Assembly: GCF_964019385.1 (NCBI RefSeq)
Contig: NC_088649.1
Location: 25,975,517 to 26,039,516, forward strand
Source of the DNA: Sycon ciliatum
Lineage: Eukaryota > Porifera > Calcarea > Leucosolenida > Sycettidae
Reading direction: 5' to 3'
Length of the DNA: 64,000 bases
How positions within the stretch are numbered: position 1 is the stretch's first letter; every line of letters starts with the position of its first letter. The notes under the pieces are model-generated. The model did not search any database. It saw only the letters and a list, made by a program, of their open reading frames with translations, and was not told the origin of the DNA. Shown here piece after piece: positions 1 through 11,680 of the stretch. The translations under genes and the position numbers were made by a program.

Positions 1-1912
1 CAGTCCACTCAAAGACCTGTGAACAGGTGACGGTGGGGACAATAATCTATTAGTAATACGAGGAATAAGATCGTTTGTGCACACTCAAGACGCACAGACA
101 CACCAACATACATGTAGTGTACACAGTGTTTCACTTCACTGCAACTAAATTGAAATGAGATGATTTGAACAATCTGTACAGCGTTGCTGTCAGTCAGTCT
201 TCCCCAAGATGGAAATGCAATGATTTGTTGTCACGAGGCAGTTTCACTGACACAATGTCATGTTCGTGACATCAAAACGGTTACTTCAGGGAATACGAGT
301 ATTAGCTTGAGAAGCTTTTTCTTGTCATTGGCATACAAGCAATCCTCCTAGTCCTACTACTACTAGTACACTGGCACTGCGTTTGTGGATCCCATTATAT
401 TTGACATCATACTACAGGAAGAGTGTCGTGGAGTTCACATAATTATCACAGGGATAAAAATACATTTCTCATGAAATAAATAATAATTGATGATAGCTAG
501 ACGATCATATACGATTGATGCAAAGTCCTTGCAGTCCTTGAGGACTATTACGAAGTGGTTGATTACTTTTAGGGCATTCATTCAAGCAACATCAAGCAAA
601 CGCGATACGCTCCTTGAAAATGGAAAAAAATTCAAGCATAACGACAGAACAGCTCAGCAGACCAATCGAAAGGAGTAAAAGCTTCCTTACCTCAGTCATC
701 GTCCTGCCATGTAGTTGGACAGCCTTTTGACACGGTGGTACAGGCAGCTCTTGTCCAGTCAAACAGGATATCCTTGTGGCGTCGAACGGAAGAGAGTGTC
801 AGTGTATCTGACTCGTCAGATTGCAACTGTGCTGAACTTTTCTCTTTCTCCGCTTTCTGCTTTCATCCCTCGCTCTGATGAAACCGTTCAAACGTCTTAC
901 TGGCAGCAATGGCCAGCCAAACAGGGGATCCTTGTGGCGTCGAACGAAAGAGAGCGTCAGTGTACCTGACTCGTCAGATTTGAACTGTGCTGAACTTTTC
1001 TCGTTCTGCAATTTCTGCTTTCATCCCGCGCACTGATGAAACGTCTTCAGAGAACCACAAGACGCTTTCCAGATTTGATTTTGAACGTCTCCTTATCCTC
1101 CTTGGTTAGCTCGAGACAGATTACTGTCAGCAACTGCACAGCAGAATTGGCAGCCATGGCTGAAGTGAAGAACTAGAAAGGAATGCGCTGCCACGAGGCA
1201 AGCAAAACTGAAAATGTGTTCTCTTTCGGGCACAACACACAGGACGGCGTGACTGGATAAACTGGACTCCTGGACCGTGAATAGGGGACTTGTTAAGTTG
1301 TAGAAAAAGTGTACTCCTTATAGGGGATTGCGCGGCAGGATGAAGCTGATCAAAACTGAGTGGACTCCTGGACTCTGTATAGTGGATTTTGGACCAATGG
1401 ACTCTATATAGGGTGCTGGACATCATATAGTGCATGGACTCTATATTGAGTCCTACATATATAAATAGCGGTGAGTGGGTTAAAGGGTGTGTCCAGTGAT
1501 AGTAGTGGGACAGGAGGAATGAAACAGAGACGGCGAGAGTAGTGAATGCTACCGAGGTTTCCCTCTTCAATGAGAAACCTACCGCTCTAGCCAGGGTCAT
1601 ATCCACACATGAGTTACCACTTAGTTTCATCTGCGAAGAAACATTTCATGTGTATGCTTGTGCCATAACCCGGTGTTATACTACTCCTTTGGTAGAACCG
1701 CTGAATGATTTGCAAATGTGACACGGTGCTGCTCTATGAAGTCTGGCGAGCCCCAGGCCTGTGAACATTGAACTACTCACTAGCTCTGGGCACTTCCGTA
1801 TCCATGAGATCACGTGTCATGGAGCGGGGCATTTGATTTCAAGCCTCCCTTATTCGTAGATTTGTTTCATGATGTGTTTCTACCCGCAACTGTATTTTCC
1901 CTTGATTTGCAG
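1..1912. other. Intergenic or intronic stretch before exon A1
   Basis: No exon of the modular gene was found here. Positions 1480-1800 resemble 19450-19790, which lies directly 3' of domain C in unit 2, so this is probably the end of a preceding cassette whose C exon has been lost or replaced. The place where it should lie (about 1240-1450) holds AT-rich runs built on variants of GGACTCTATATAGGG. Small open frames here have no recognisable product. Confidence 0.5.
753..1064. repeat. 158-bp tandem duplication
   Basis: Two copies of a unit containing TCCTTGTGGCGTCGAACG are spaced 158 bases apart (771 and 929). They share a downstream segment with CTGACTCGTCAGATT and a GCTTTCATCC stretch. The copies differ by scattered substitutions. 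No coding role is evident. Confidence 0.6.
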
Positions 1913-2239
1913 CCAAATGGCTCCAGGCCAACGATTCGGTACACGCCGCAGCAACTCCAGCACACAGACCCAGCGTGACTGAGCAGTTCGCAGAGGACGC
2001 ATGTCAGGAGTACGGATATCATCTCATTACCAAGGAGTGGCTAGAAGAACATGGCTATGTGTTAACAGAGCGCTGGCTAGAGAAGTTGGCCTTATTGCAT
2101 AAGCACCAGCAAGCACCTTACCACGTCGCGTCAATCCGAGTCAATGGCCGTTCCCTTTACAGAACCGTAATGTTTAGCGCACAAAAGCAGACGTTTCAGA
2201 ACGCCACAAGCAAAACTCAAGCCCAGATTCTCTGTGTCA
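1913..2239 (+). CDS. Unit 1 exon A (domain A)
   Basis: Exon of 327 bases (109 codons), phase 1-1, between a TTTGCAG acceptor and a GTAAGT donor. It encodes a domain beginning KWLQANDSV, with a central TEQFAEDACQEYG block, a WL-x4-H-x-L motif, and an end in ILCV. There are two cysteines, in the ACQEYG block and the final ILCV. Three further copies share the same start, core and end. I do not recognise the family. The A-x2-C-x3-G core and the closing hydrophobic-Cys pattern resemble a reduced C-type-lectin-like fold, which is weak inference. Confidence 0.75.
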
Positions 2240-3264
2240 GTAAGTGAGACAAGGCTCCTTAACTTAAAAGGCTGACCATGCGCAAGTAGTGCTCTTACCA
2301 TGCACAAGTAGTGCTCTGCCCTTGTGTGTGACCTCAGCACGATGAGTATACTGTTGTGCATTTGTGCATTTGTGTAACATGTGTCCTGTGCCACCGTTAA
2401 CTGTGTGAACAGGGCTTGTGCTAATAATGTGCCACTATGTACGATGTGACCTTGCAACGTGCAAACATGTCGTATCCAAGCATTCCTTGCACGCACAATG
2501 GATCCCAATATAGAGAGCCCTTCCTGAACTGAGGATCAGGTTGTGTTTTTTTTGTAATTTCGAAGTTTTGATTGCGACTTGCTTGTTTGGCGCAAGCCAC
2601 TTTATTTGTCGGAAGAAAGTCTATGCAGTGTAGCGTGGCGATTGTCCACAACCCTGGGAGCGCAGGCCATATTATCTAGGTGTTCGCATGAGGGGTAGGA
2701 TGGGATATTATTTTACAGTCAAACACCGATTGTGCGGACGTTAACTATCCGGACAATCGGTTATCCGGATCTCCTGGTCGGGCTGGACAACATACAAAAT
2801 TGGTAGCTTTTTGTTTGAAGTTTTGCTGATTTTTGCCACTCGGAGCACCACTCAAGCGATGCCCAAGATGTTTTACAGCAGGTTGTTCAGTCAAAATGTA
2901 CAACGATGAGAAGCTGGAGTGCACCTAGGTCCTGTTGTACTACCGAAGAGAATTCAAAATGGTGAAAATTTGCTGGAATATGCATGTGATAGATGTATGA
3001 GTGGTCCCATAACCGAGCATTCTTCTCCTCTGATCACCGTGGAAATGGCCAGTGCCCCGAAGGGTGGCTGACAATTGGCACCCTGCTGTATTTTAACGGC
3101 AACTGTCAAATGCACTATGCTTTAGCTCCTTGGCAGATCCTATGAGGGTAAATACTGAAAAAATCCCTGCTCTCACGCATTAGTTCCTATAATTTTTTGC
3201 TGAATGATAAGGTTTCTTGGACCATCATTTTGGATTATCAAAAATGTCAAGTGTTAGGGACTGT

Positions 3265-3796
3265 AAAGGCCGATTCACAATACAAATTCTTGCGACGCGA
3301 CATCCAACTTTACAACACCTGCGACGAGCTGCGACAGCGACACACAGTTCACAATAGATGATATCCCAAATAACGTGCTACTAGACTTGAGGGGGCATTG
3401 CACACAAGTTGCATACAAATTATACTACAATGTGTACACGGTAGGCCCTGAGCTCTGCATGAGGACAAGTCACAGGTAACTGTACAACTTTGAACTTTGT
3501 ATGCAACTACTTACTCTGCAATGCCCTCCCAAGTCTAGTTGCACGTTATATTGCATATCATCTATCGTTTTCATGTTTACGACATCCTTATGCGCTAGTA
3601 GTACTATGCACGTGCACTGCATGTGCACCCAGGGTCAAAACAGTACTCCATTTTGTGTATGTCGTACAACATTCTTCAACTTCTGCGACAGGTGCTTTGC
3701 AACAGCTTGCGACAGCTCGCGACAGGCAGATTCTTGTCGCAACTGTCGCAAATTGTGTGTCACGTCGCAGAAAGTTGTACTGTGAATCGACCTTTA
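3265..3796. mobile_element. Inverted-repeat element rich in GCGACAG
   Basis: Ends are inverted: AAGGCCGATTCACAATAC on the left and the complement of GTACTGTGAATCGACCTT on the right. Both ends abut TA, so a TA or TTA target duplication is possible. The subterminal parts are rich in TGCGACAG-type words. No transposase is seen, so it is a MITE-like, non-autonomous element in the intron before exon B1. A relative lies at 39467-40607. Confidence 0.6.
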
Positions 3797-3838
3797 GAGT
3801 GTAATGCAATTGACTTTTTGTTGTCCTGTTCTGCACAG

Positions 3839-3922
3839 GGACATGTGAGACCGGTGTTCTTGGACCAAACCTGAGTTGTGTGTGTAACCGCACCTCAACC
3901 TATGGTCAATATTGTGAAAAGG
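3839..3922 (+). CDS. Unit 1 exon B1 (4-Cys half-EGF)
   Basis: Exon of 84 bases, phase 1-1, acceptor TGCACAG and donor GTAAGA. It encodes TCETGVLGPNLSCVCNRT, a YGQYC segment and EKG. The four cysteines follow C-x10-C-x-C-x8-C, the C-terminal half of an EGF module. Equivalent exons occur in units 3 and 4 but not in unit 2. A structural role in a rod of EGF-like modules is likely. Confidence 0.75.
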
Positions 3923-4439
3923 GTAAGACGCCGAGCCATTCTTTTTTTTTGGTTTATCTGAGAACACGCAGCAAGACTGCTGGAGATCATCCGGTATCAT
4001 GATCTATGCAAGCGGAGAGACCGGCCCAATTCACCTAGACCACTTAGTTAATGTGAAAGTCATGGAAAGCCTTGTACCTCGGATGAAGCATTTGCTGGAG
4101 ATGGCTGACATTGCCACGGCTAAATGGTTAATTAACTCGTGCTCAAGGGTCTCATCGATTGGCGAAACTGGATTGAGTGCGCGCAGGCAGTGACATTCGA
4201 GCAACGCTGGCCAAATCTAACAAAGCAAGGGTGTAGTACGCAAAATGCACGCATGTTGTACAAAGATTCTGTGAAGGCTTCCAAAAAACGTCAACGTCCA
4301 TTTCCACTCAAGCGACTCCCGGGTTGGGGGCCGGTGTGGTCGGATTCCACTCCAAGTACACCTACTCCGGATTCGGCCAGATTAAGCCAATTGACCACGC
4401 ACTTGCTCGGAACGCACTTGCTCGGTATTCGCCCTATCG

Positions 4440-6300
4440 ATCATGCCCATCTCAGTCAAATGTTGTTGTTTCAAATCTTTATTCTCACGATAGCCAGTGG
4501 CCAATAAGAGATAATAGTGTAAGAAAGGAGAAAGAGTGAGGAAGAATCGGGTGGGCAAGGCCTAGGGGTTAATGACTACTTAAGTGTACGGGCAGGGGTG
4601 GTCGCTACACGAGCATACAGAGTTGTGTACTTAAGTTTACGGGCAGGGGTGGTCGCTACACGAGCATACAGAGTTGTGCAACAGCAGGGATATCTCGGAT
4701 TTGAAGGGAAAACGAGAAAGGATTTCGCGAAGCTGGGTGGGCAAGCAATTAAAGTAATGAAGGGCTTTGTACAGGGGAGAATGGAGACAGCGGTCAGTCC
4801 GCAGAGTTGGCAATGCCAAGTACGAGAGCGACGTAAATTAAACGAAGGTTGCACGTTGCTAGCAGTATGCAGCGAGAGTATATGTGGTGGGGCGTAATTG
4901 TGGCGCAGAGAATGCGCGAAGAGTATATGTTTAACTTAAAAGTGTGAAAATATTGTTGACCATTTGATGCGATGCAAAAGGTCGGAGTGTTCTAAGTGTG
5001 TGTAAAGGGGAAGGTGGAGACATATTCTGGCGGCTTTCCGCTGGAGTCGTTCTAGCCTGTCAAGGGAAGTGTGTGACAACGGTGTGAGAGCATTGCTCGC
5101 ATATGAGAATATAGGTAGTATGTATGTCTGATAGATGTGAGATAAAGAATCACTGGTGAGTGTAGACCTTAGTCTAAAAAGAATATTGAAAGACTTGAGT
5201 GGTTTTTTGACTATGTATTCAACATGCTCCGTCCAACGGAGGTCATGCTTAAAGATTATTCCGAGGTGTTTGTGTTTTTGTGCTACGGTAAGCGGAATAT
5301 TCCTGAGGGTGATCTGGGGTAGCTGTTCAGGGGGGCGGTTATTGTGGTAGAACGGGAGGATGACTGTTTTCTTTGTGTTAACCAGCAGATGCCATCTTTG
5401 AAGCCAGTCTCCAGCTGCTGTGACACTCTGTAGTTTCGGGTGCAGTCTTGAGGAGTTCTCGCTTTGGAAATCAGAACGGTGTCATCTGCAAATTGGCTAC
5501 AGGTGGTGCCGGGATTCTCACTTGCGTGTGGAAGGTCTATGTTGTAGACGAGGAATAGAAGCGGCCCAAGAATAAATCCCTGAGGGACGCCCACAGGGAT
5601 CTCGAGGAAAGGCAATAGGTCGCCATCCACCTGCACCCTCTGCCGACGCCCCAACAGGTACTGTCGGAACCACTTCAGGGCGTTGCCCTGGACACCATAG
5701 TGGGAGAGTTTTGCTGGAAGGCCGGCATGCCACACACGATCGAAGGCCTTGCTTAGATAAAAAAAAAGCAGGCATTGACGTGTTTCCCGTCGTCTCTCGC
5801 AGTGGAGAGGGTATCGACGAGACGGGCGATCTGCTGCTCAGTGCCGTCTTTCGCGCGGAATCCGGACTGCTGGTTGGGCAGGTGGGGTGTGATGTGCTTG
5901 TAGAGGATTTGACGTGCAATTTTTTCTTGGATTTTTGATGTACTGCTCAAGAGAGAGATGGGTCTATAATTTGTTGGTTGGGTTGGGTCACCAGGCTTGA
6001 GTACTGGAGAAATGGTGGCATCTTTCCACTCCTGTGGGATTTCTCCGGTTTGGAACGATAGATTAAAGAGGTACGATAACGACGGTGCAAGTTCCTTAGC
6101 CGCTTCTTTGAGTAGGCGGTTTGGAATAGAGTCGAGCCCGGGGCTTTTGTTGGTATCAACTCCGCGGAGGAGTTTTTCGACCTCAGCTTGGGAAGTCGAG
6201 ATTTCTTGAAGGGGACTGAGGATTTCAGGGGTGGTGTTGATGGCTGGAGTTTGCTCATCCGCATTGGCCACGGACAGCTTGCTCTGTGAAATGAAGAATT
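4440..6300 (-). pseudogene. Decayed non-LTR retrotransposon (LINE) reverse transcriptase
   Basis: Read on the minus strand, the sequence gives in order: SPGLDSIPNRLLKEA and NYRPISLLS (about 6140-5960), then GFRAKDGTEQQI, then after a frame break LKWFRQYLLGRRQRV, GVPQG and FADDT (about 5680-5480), then LDRLERLQ (about 5050) and a C-terminal FNCLPTQLREILSRF (about 4740). These are the ordered reverse-transcriptase and tail motifs of CR1/Jockey-group LINEs. Several frameshifts and a missing endonuclease show a dead, 5'-truncated copy. The 3' tail region (4440-4540) has a TTTATTCTCACG..CCAATAAGA stretch also seen near 52505. It sits antisense in the B1-B2 intron. Confidence 0.85.
4577..4678. repeat. 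About 51-bp direct duplication in LINE 3' end
   Basis: Two nearly identical adjacent copies of a segment starting ACTTAAGT and containing GGGGTGGTCGCTACACGAGC occur inside the LINE 3' end. It is probably a local slippage or tail-repeat event. Confidence 0.6.
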
Positions 6301-6372
6301 TGTTGTTGTTGTTGTTAATTTTTATTTTACTTCACCAAGTGAACAGGCATTTCTGCCTTCTCACCAGGTCAG
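6299..6372 (-). repeat. LINE/SINE 3' tail with (CAA)n
   Basis: On the minus strand a segment with AATAAAAATT is followed by about six AAC/CAA repeats, the usual tail of a retroposed sequence. The non-tail part (CACCAGG/GAACAGGCA/CTGCCTTCTCAC) recurs near 16940-16980, so it belongs to a dispersed family. Confidence 0.45.
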
Positions 6373-6481
6373 CGGAGACAAGACTAAATGATAAATGTCT
6401 CGATTTCCACTAAGCATAGAGTAACACCCCGTGCATTTTTCTATGCCACTCCGTGCATGCGTTTATTGATGGGCGTTGCAG

Positions 6482-6568
6482 CATGCAAGTGCTTGAATCA
6501 GGGTCAGTGTGACAACAAAGGTGAATGCAGCTGCCCGAAAGGATTCACCGGAGACAAGTGCCAACTCG
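6482..6568 (+). CDS. Unit 1 exon B2 (EGF-like module)
   Basis: Exon of 87 bases, phase 1-1. It encodes a six-cysteine EGF-like module: ACKCLNQGQC, then DNKGECSCPKGFTGDKCQL. Spacing is C-x-C-x5-C-x5-C-x-C-x8-C, and GFTGDKC is the typical EGF end. The very short first loop resembles tenascin-type EGF repeats. No calcium-binding D-x-N/D signature is present. Confidence 0.88.
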
Positions 6569-7186
6569 GTAAGTAGAAGAGATTTAGTTTTCTTCAAGTA
6601 TTCTTTTTCAGTTCCCTTGGGATTTTTTAATCATGCACTGACAAGTACTTTGACTCGCTAATGAAGGAGTCCACGCTTTTTGGACATGATCGTACGAGGC
6701 ATAATAAGAAATTCTATGTCAACAGTCCATGGTAGCCATGGAAACAGAGTGTGGAATTTTGCATTCCACTGCCATGGCAATCAATATGCCATGGTCGAAA
6801 TTCACTTTGGACGCAGTTGCAAGCGCTTCGACAGGAACATGGGCGCCCATTTTGAAAATTGTTAAAATTGCACATATGCAATGCCCTGGATGTAGTCTTG
6901 CCTTTTGCGCCATTACTTTGTACTACAAGAACCTCATCTCACCCATTGTTTCAACAAGATTCTCAAGCAACAGCACTTTTGCAGCGCGATTTCTTGGGTT
7001 CTACCGGTAGGACCCGTGGTCTTACCGGTAAGACGGCATGCTAGCTATCATTAACAATCCAGAATCACGGGTGGTCAATATCATTCTGGAATTGCCCAAC
7101 CAAATGCAACTTTAGTCTATCTGACTTCGTGTCTGGCTGATTTACTCTCTTCCTCTTCTTCCCCTACCTTGCGATGTGTGATGCAG

Positions 7187-7267
7187 TTGTGTGTACACAT
7201 CCCTGGGTGAAAAAGAACAAATTATGCGAATGTACGACCAGACTAGATGGACCTAACTGCACAGAAG
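7187..7267 (+). CDS. Unit 1 exon B3 (4-Cys half-EGF)
   Basis: Exon of 81 bases, phase 1-1, acceptor GATGCAG and donor GTAAGG. It encodes VCTHPWVKKNKLCECTTR then LDGPNCTEG. Four cysteines (C-x10-C-x-C-x8-C) match the second half of an EGF module. An N-glycosylation sequon (NCT) falls on the last cysteine. Copies occur in units 2 and 3 but not in unit 4. Confidence 0.78.
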
Positions 7268-7856
7268 GTAAGGGCTGAAGAAAGCTGCTGTATGTATGTA
7301 GGCATGTCAGAGAATGTATGACCTATGCTCTCACGCATGCTTGAATGTTGTATTTTGAAGACAAGAAAACAACTCCAGAGTCCTCATGCGGGCTTCTCCG
7401 ACCTATTCTGCAACATATGCTTAGTTTGTAGCCGGGATGTAATAATTTTAAACTGATTGGGAGAGCATATGTCGGCTACAAGAATTCTGGCTAATCTGAA
7501 CACTGCAACTAGAATACACCAAAAGGGGCGAAGAAGCTAAAATATTGTGTTGCCTTGTAAAAAAACTGATCTAAAAAATAAGAAAAGAAGAAGCTACAAA
7601 TTAATACATCTCTGCACTTGAAGTGTAAAGCGTGAAGTGTGCAAAGCAGCGTGCACGGAAGTCAATGCTGCGCCCCTACCCCTTCGGCAAAAATATTGAT
7701 ATGGTGAGTTGGACACCCTCGTAAGTGGTTAAAAAAGCTGGTTTGAGGCGTCAATGATGATGGGCAAGGACATGTGAACAATTTCTCGACAGTCCGGTAT
7801 TCTATTCCTTTTCGTGTGCTTTGGAAATGCGTGAATATTCCCTATCACTGCTGCAG

Positions 7857-7943
7857 CATGCAAATGCTTGAATGACGGCCAGTGCACCGAAGATGGCACC
7901 TGCATCTGCCGGAAACGTTTCCATGGAGATCAGTGTCAGAACA
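7857..7943 (+). CDS. Unit 1 exon B4 (EGF-like module)
   Basis: Exon of 87 bases, phase 1-1, acceptor CTGCTGCAG and donor GTAAGT. It encodes ACKCLNDGQCTEDGTCICR then KRFHGDQCQN, a six-cysteine EGF-like module with the same short first loop as B2. It is the last EGF module before domain C. Confidence 0.88.
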
Positions 7944-8645
7944 GTAAGTATATGGCGTATGAAGTAAACCCGTGTTTTGTTCATGTTTCTGGAATACTGT
8001 AAAATGACGCAAATATTAACCATCGTGAAATCAAGCTTCAACAGTGGGTGTATGTAGGTGTCCACTGTGCTTCGCGACCTTTTGCCATCGCAAACTTGTT
8101 GGTTCTAAGAAATCGCGAAAATTTAGTGACGCGGATATTGGGCGATTTACTGTAGTCGAAAGCGCGGCTGCTGTTGGCTGTGAGCTGCGCTTGGTGGGTC
8201 TTTACATTTGTGGCATTCTCCGTCCGCACTATGTACACGCCAGTGTCCGAGTTTACTAGGCCCACGGGCACCATACAACAGGACAGCTAGCTCCATGGAC
8301 CTGCAGGCGGGGAAGATCATTGGACATGCATTCGTAGTGCGTTTGTACGTGCGGCTGTTCATAGTCCCATAGGTCTGTCCATGTGGCTCTGCAACAAGAT
8401 ACCTGGCCACGTCAGGTGCACTTGCAGCGTTACAAACCAATGCGAGTTCGATTATGAAGATATTAGAGTTCATTCTTGTAGGCAGCATATTCTTGTACAC
8501 GACCGCACTATAACCGATATGTACTATAACAGTTTAGGGCAAGGAACAAAGCAAATAGCGCCTGACGTAGGTGTTTTGTTCGGAAGTTTGAGGAAAGTTG
8601 AGGGCGGAAAAGTCTGATTAAAAAATTGACTGCCATCACCAGAAC

Positions 8646-8830
8646 TACCGTAAAACTTGGTTTCAGCGACCACTCCAAGGTGCAAGCAAAAGCGGTCGTT
8701 AAAGCCAGGTGGTCTTTACAACCAGGTCCCACAGTGTCTGTGTAGAACTGTCAGTCCATGGAAAAAATGGTCCGTGTTAAGAGCAGGTGGTCGCTAAACC
8801 CAGAGGTCGCTTACACCAGGTTTTACTGTA
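8646..8830. mobile_element. Small TA-flanked MITE
   Basis: Inverted ends TACCGTAAAACTTGG and the complement of CCAGGTTTTACTGTA enclose a GC-moderate body with repeated GGTGGTCG words. TA at both ends suggests a Tc1/mariner-type non-autonomous element in the B4-C intron. Confidence 0.5.
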
Positions 8831-8990
8831 TAGCTGTGATGATCCGTGGTATTTGGGATCATTTTAGTAAACAAATTCTGAAATGGACTGCGGTATCCCT
8901 ACTGAGCAAGTGTACGTCTTGTTAGGCTGTGGTCCAGTTGTGTTCTACTTCACCTGACCGTGTCTTGCATGTGCACTGTGTTATGTTAAG

Positions 8991-9752
8991 GTTTCAAGAC
9001 AAAGTGCCTGGGTACAGATAAGGCAATGTACACCTGGATGGCTCTTGCCGGCTTGCCGTGTCATCCACACCTCGACGGTGACAGCTGCCAGAAGAAGACG
9101 AACTTGACGCATGCCCGACAGATGTGCAAGAGAAGAGGATACGACGTGGTAGACTATAATGCCTTCACAACCCTGTCTCTGGGCGTGCGGGACTGCATGG
9201 AAGCATTGCTCAACAAGATGATGGCAAGCAATTTCAACAACCCTATCACAATATGGACATCTTTCTTGAGGGATGGCAAGCATGTCATTTACAAGGAGGG
9301 CAAGAACAACTTAAGAGAAGAGTTACATGATAGTAGTGGAGCAAGCCATCTTGATTTTGAGATGATGGCGAGCGGTGACAGCAACCCTATCTCCCTATCG
9401 TCAGGGCAAGGACAAATTAAGAACAAGTTGAGAGAAGAGTTACATGATGATGGTAGTGGAGCAAGCCATCTTGATGTCAAGATGATGGCGAGCGGTGACA
9501 GCAACCCTATCTCCCTATCCTCAGGGCAAGGACAAGTTAAGAACAAGTTGAGAGAAGAGTTACATGATGATGGTAGTGGAGCAAGCCATCTTGATGTCAA
9601 GATGATGGCGAGCGGTGACAGCAACTCTATCTCAATATCGGCATCGCTCGAGGAGGATGACCAAAATATCATGTACCAGCAGCGCAAGAACCAGTTAAGA
9701 GAAGAGTTACTTGATAGTAACGGAGCAAGCCATCATGATGTCATCTGCGAAG
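8991..9752 (+). CDS. Unit 1 exon C (domain C with internal repeats)
   Basis: Exon of 762 bases, phase 1-1. The acceptor is GTTAAG where the other C exons have TTCAG, and the donor is GTAGGC. It encodes FKTKCLGTDKAMYTWMALAG, a LPC..DSC pair, ARQMCKRRGYDVVDY, VRDCMEALL and an ending HHDVICEG. It is twice as long as the other C exons because a block of about 117-120 bases (about 40 aa, core REELHDDGSGASHLDVKMMA) is repeated in frame between 9303 and 9690. The A-x3-C-x3-GY pattern, IWTS and final VICEG recall C-type-lectin-like domains. That assignment is tentative. Confidence 0.78.
9303..9720 (+). repeat. In-frame coding minisatellite in domain C
   Basis: Units start at about 9303, 9421, 9541 and 9689 (last partial), each with a GAGAAGAGTTACATGATG core. 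Copies 2 and 3 are nearly identical over more than 100 bases, so expansion is recent. Lengths of 117 and 120 keep the reading frame. The unit fuses the end of the domain (REEL..GASH) back to its middle (MMAS..NPI). Confidence 0.85.
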
Positions 9753-10817
9753 GTAGGCTGTTGCATTGTGATCATATGAACGAGTGAGAGAAAAATGTTG
9801 AGTAGCCAGGGACGAATGGATAGGCACGGCAAGAGTTATTACAACCGAGGTTTCTGAGTTCAATTGGAAACTGATCGGTATAGCCAGATTCAGACCCACA
9901 CACACGGAAGCAATCAAAACACTTCTGTCATTATGCTTATGTAACCCTGCATCATACTACTCCCTTCGTTTGACCACCGAGTAATCCGCAACTATGGCAT
10001 GGTTCTGCTCAATGAAGTCTCCCCAGCCCCATAATTAATGACTTCAACTTGAAAGTCTGTCGGGAGAGCAGGGTATGTGGAAGTTGCACACTCTGGGGGG
10101 TTATGTACTCTTGGTATAACCGCTGGGTGATTCCCAACTATGGCACGGTGCTGCTCAATGAAGTCCACCCAGCCCCATGCCTGCAAATATAGGCCGACAA
10201 CTGAACCTGTCTCAGAATAGGGGTGAAATGGTAGCATTGACCTTTCCGTTTGACCGGGTTTTATTGTGCATGACTAGATTGTGGGCATCCGTTATTTAGA
10301 TTTATTTCGTGACTTTTGTCAAAAAGGCAGAAGAGACCAGAGAGAATCGGTTAAATAATTGTTGTAATGCTTCGTTTCATGCACAAAGTGGAGCTAAGGC
10401 AGTCCTTTGTTGGATCGCTCCATCCTGGTGGTGTTGAGTACTCTAAGCCATCTGGGAATGCTCACTGTTGTCATTGCGTTTGTTATACATACAGTCGTTC
10501 CTCTCTAATCCGGCACCTTTTGCAATGGAATTTTCTGCTGGATAAAGAAGGGTGCCGCGAGTGGATTATGAAATCCTGCCCTACAACCCGGCCCACATGT
10601 TACCATACATGTTTGTGTCGTATATCAAAACATAGGGATCTTCTGTGTCAAACCAATTACTTTCTGGAATCATGGAATGCATGTCTATAACATACACTTG
10701 GGAATATCTTATGTACTAGCATAGGATATTTATTCCCAAATGTATGTTACATGAAATAGCAATGAAAAATATCAATTGTGCACTCATAACCATGTATAAA
10801 CAATTAAAATGAAACAA

Positions 10818-10853
10818 TTCCAGAACGTTTTCGTGTGACCATCATCAGTGGAA
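10818..10853 (-). ncRNA. Hammerhead-like motif, family i, left arm
   Basis: Minus strand: stem I TTCCA/TGGAA (5 bp), core CTGATGA, GAAA, then a self-complementary ACGT as a minimal stem III and TC before stem I closes. Stem II is poor (at most two pairs in TGGTCACAC). The order matches type I hammerheads reported in Penelope-like elements. Activity is unproven. Confidence 0.55.
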
Positions 10854-11050
10854 CATCGTCACATAGTAAGAATCACTAAAACAACCAGTAATATAGCTAG
10901 AGTAATATGAAAAGAAGCGTGAGAATGCAGCACAGCTAGCGGTTATGCATAACGCGTGTAGTGTGAACCTTTGCAGTGTATCTGAGAATGGTAGCAGTAG
11001 ATGAATGTGGCAGCTGTGAGTGCGTGTGAACAAAAACTGGTGAGTGCGTA

Positions 11051-11680
11051 TTATTTAAAAAGTGTGAGTGCTACAACATTTTCTTTTTGCTTGCATAGAA
11101 CAGGGTCACGTGTGCGAATATATACAGCTTCCAACACCTGCAACTGCTTAAAGAAACGCGCGCGACAAATAACACTAAACCAGGAATCGTCAAACAACTT
11201 ACGACAATCCGGACTGGACACCAAATGCTTGTAGATGGCAGACTTGCTCTTGTCGATGTCGAACCCCTCCTCGTCCGTATCACTCTCATCCTCCACTTCC
11301 TGTTCCTGCTCACCCTTGCTTTCCTCCTGACCATCCTGTTCATCCCCATCATCATCCTCCATCTCCATCTCCTCATGCCATCGCTTCTTTCCCCTTGACG
11401 TGTTCACTGCTGCGCCCGTACTTTCACCTGCCACTACTGGTTCCGCCTTCTCCATTTTTCTCAGTCGTGTCTCCGCTAGTCTCTGGCTTCTCCTCAGATT
11501 CGTTTTTCCTCCATTTTCATTTTGTTCTCCTGGTGATCTTTCCGTTACCGCCGTCGGTTTGTTAACGAACGATCGTCCGGTGGTCTCCCATGCCGTGTTG
11601 TTGTCGTCAAGAGTGACACCAGATTCGTGTGTTGCGCTACTGTTGAGTCCGGTGTTGTATCCGAACGTATCAAGCAACAC
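11051..11680 (-). pseudogene. Penelope-like protein C-terminus, left arm
   Basis: Minus-strand frame that joins the other copy's sequence at its 5' edge, so its N-terminus is artefactual. It has an acidic linker (EMEDDDGDEQDGQEE and EVEDESDTDEEGFD), then SAIYKHLVSSPDC, FFKQLQVLEAVYIRTRDPVL and a short tail. The S-A-I-x-KH and LEA-x-YI-x4-P-x-L patterns match the C-terminal GIY-YIG region end of Penelope-like elements. The reverse-transcriptase core is absent. Confidence 0.6.

Noticed and set aside
861-1046. CTGATGA words at 873 and 1032 as hammerheads
   Set aside because: No GAAA after a stem II and no pairing stem I. They are only part of the 158-bp duplication.
1127-1630. 167-codon minus-strand frame
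   Set aside because: Overlaps AT-rich repeats and sequence shared with other non-coding introns, and has no domain match.
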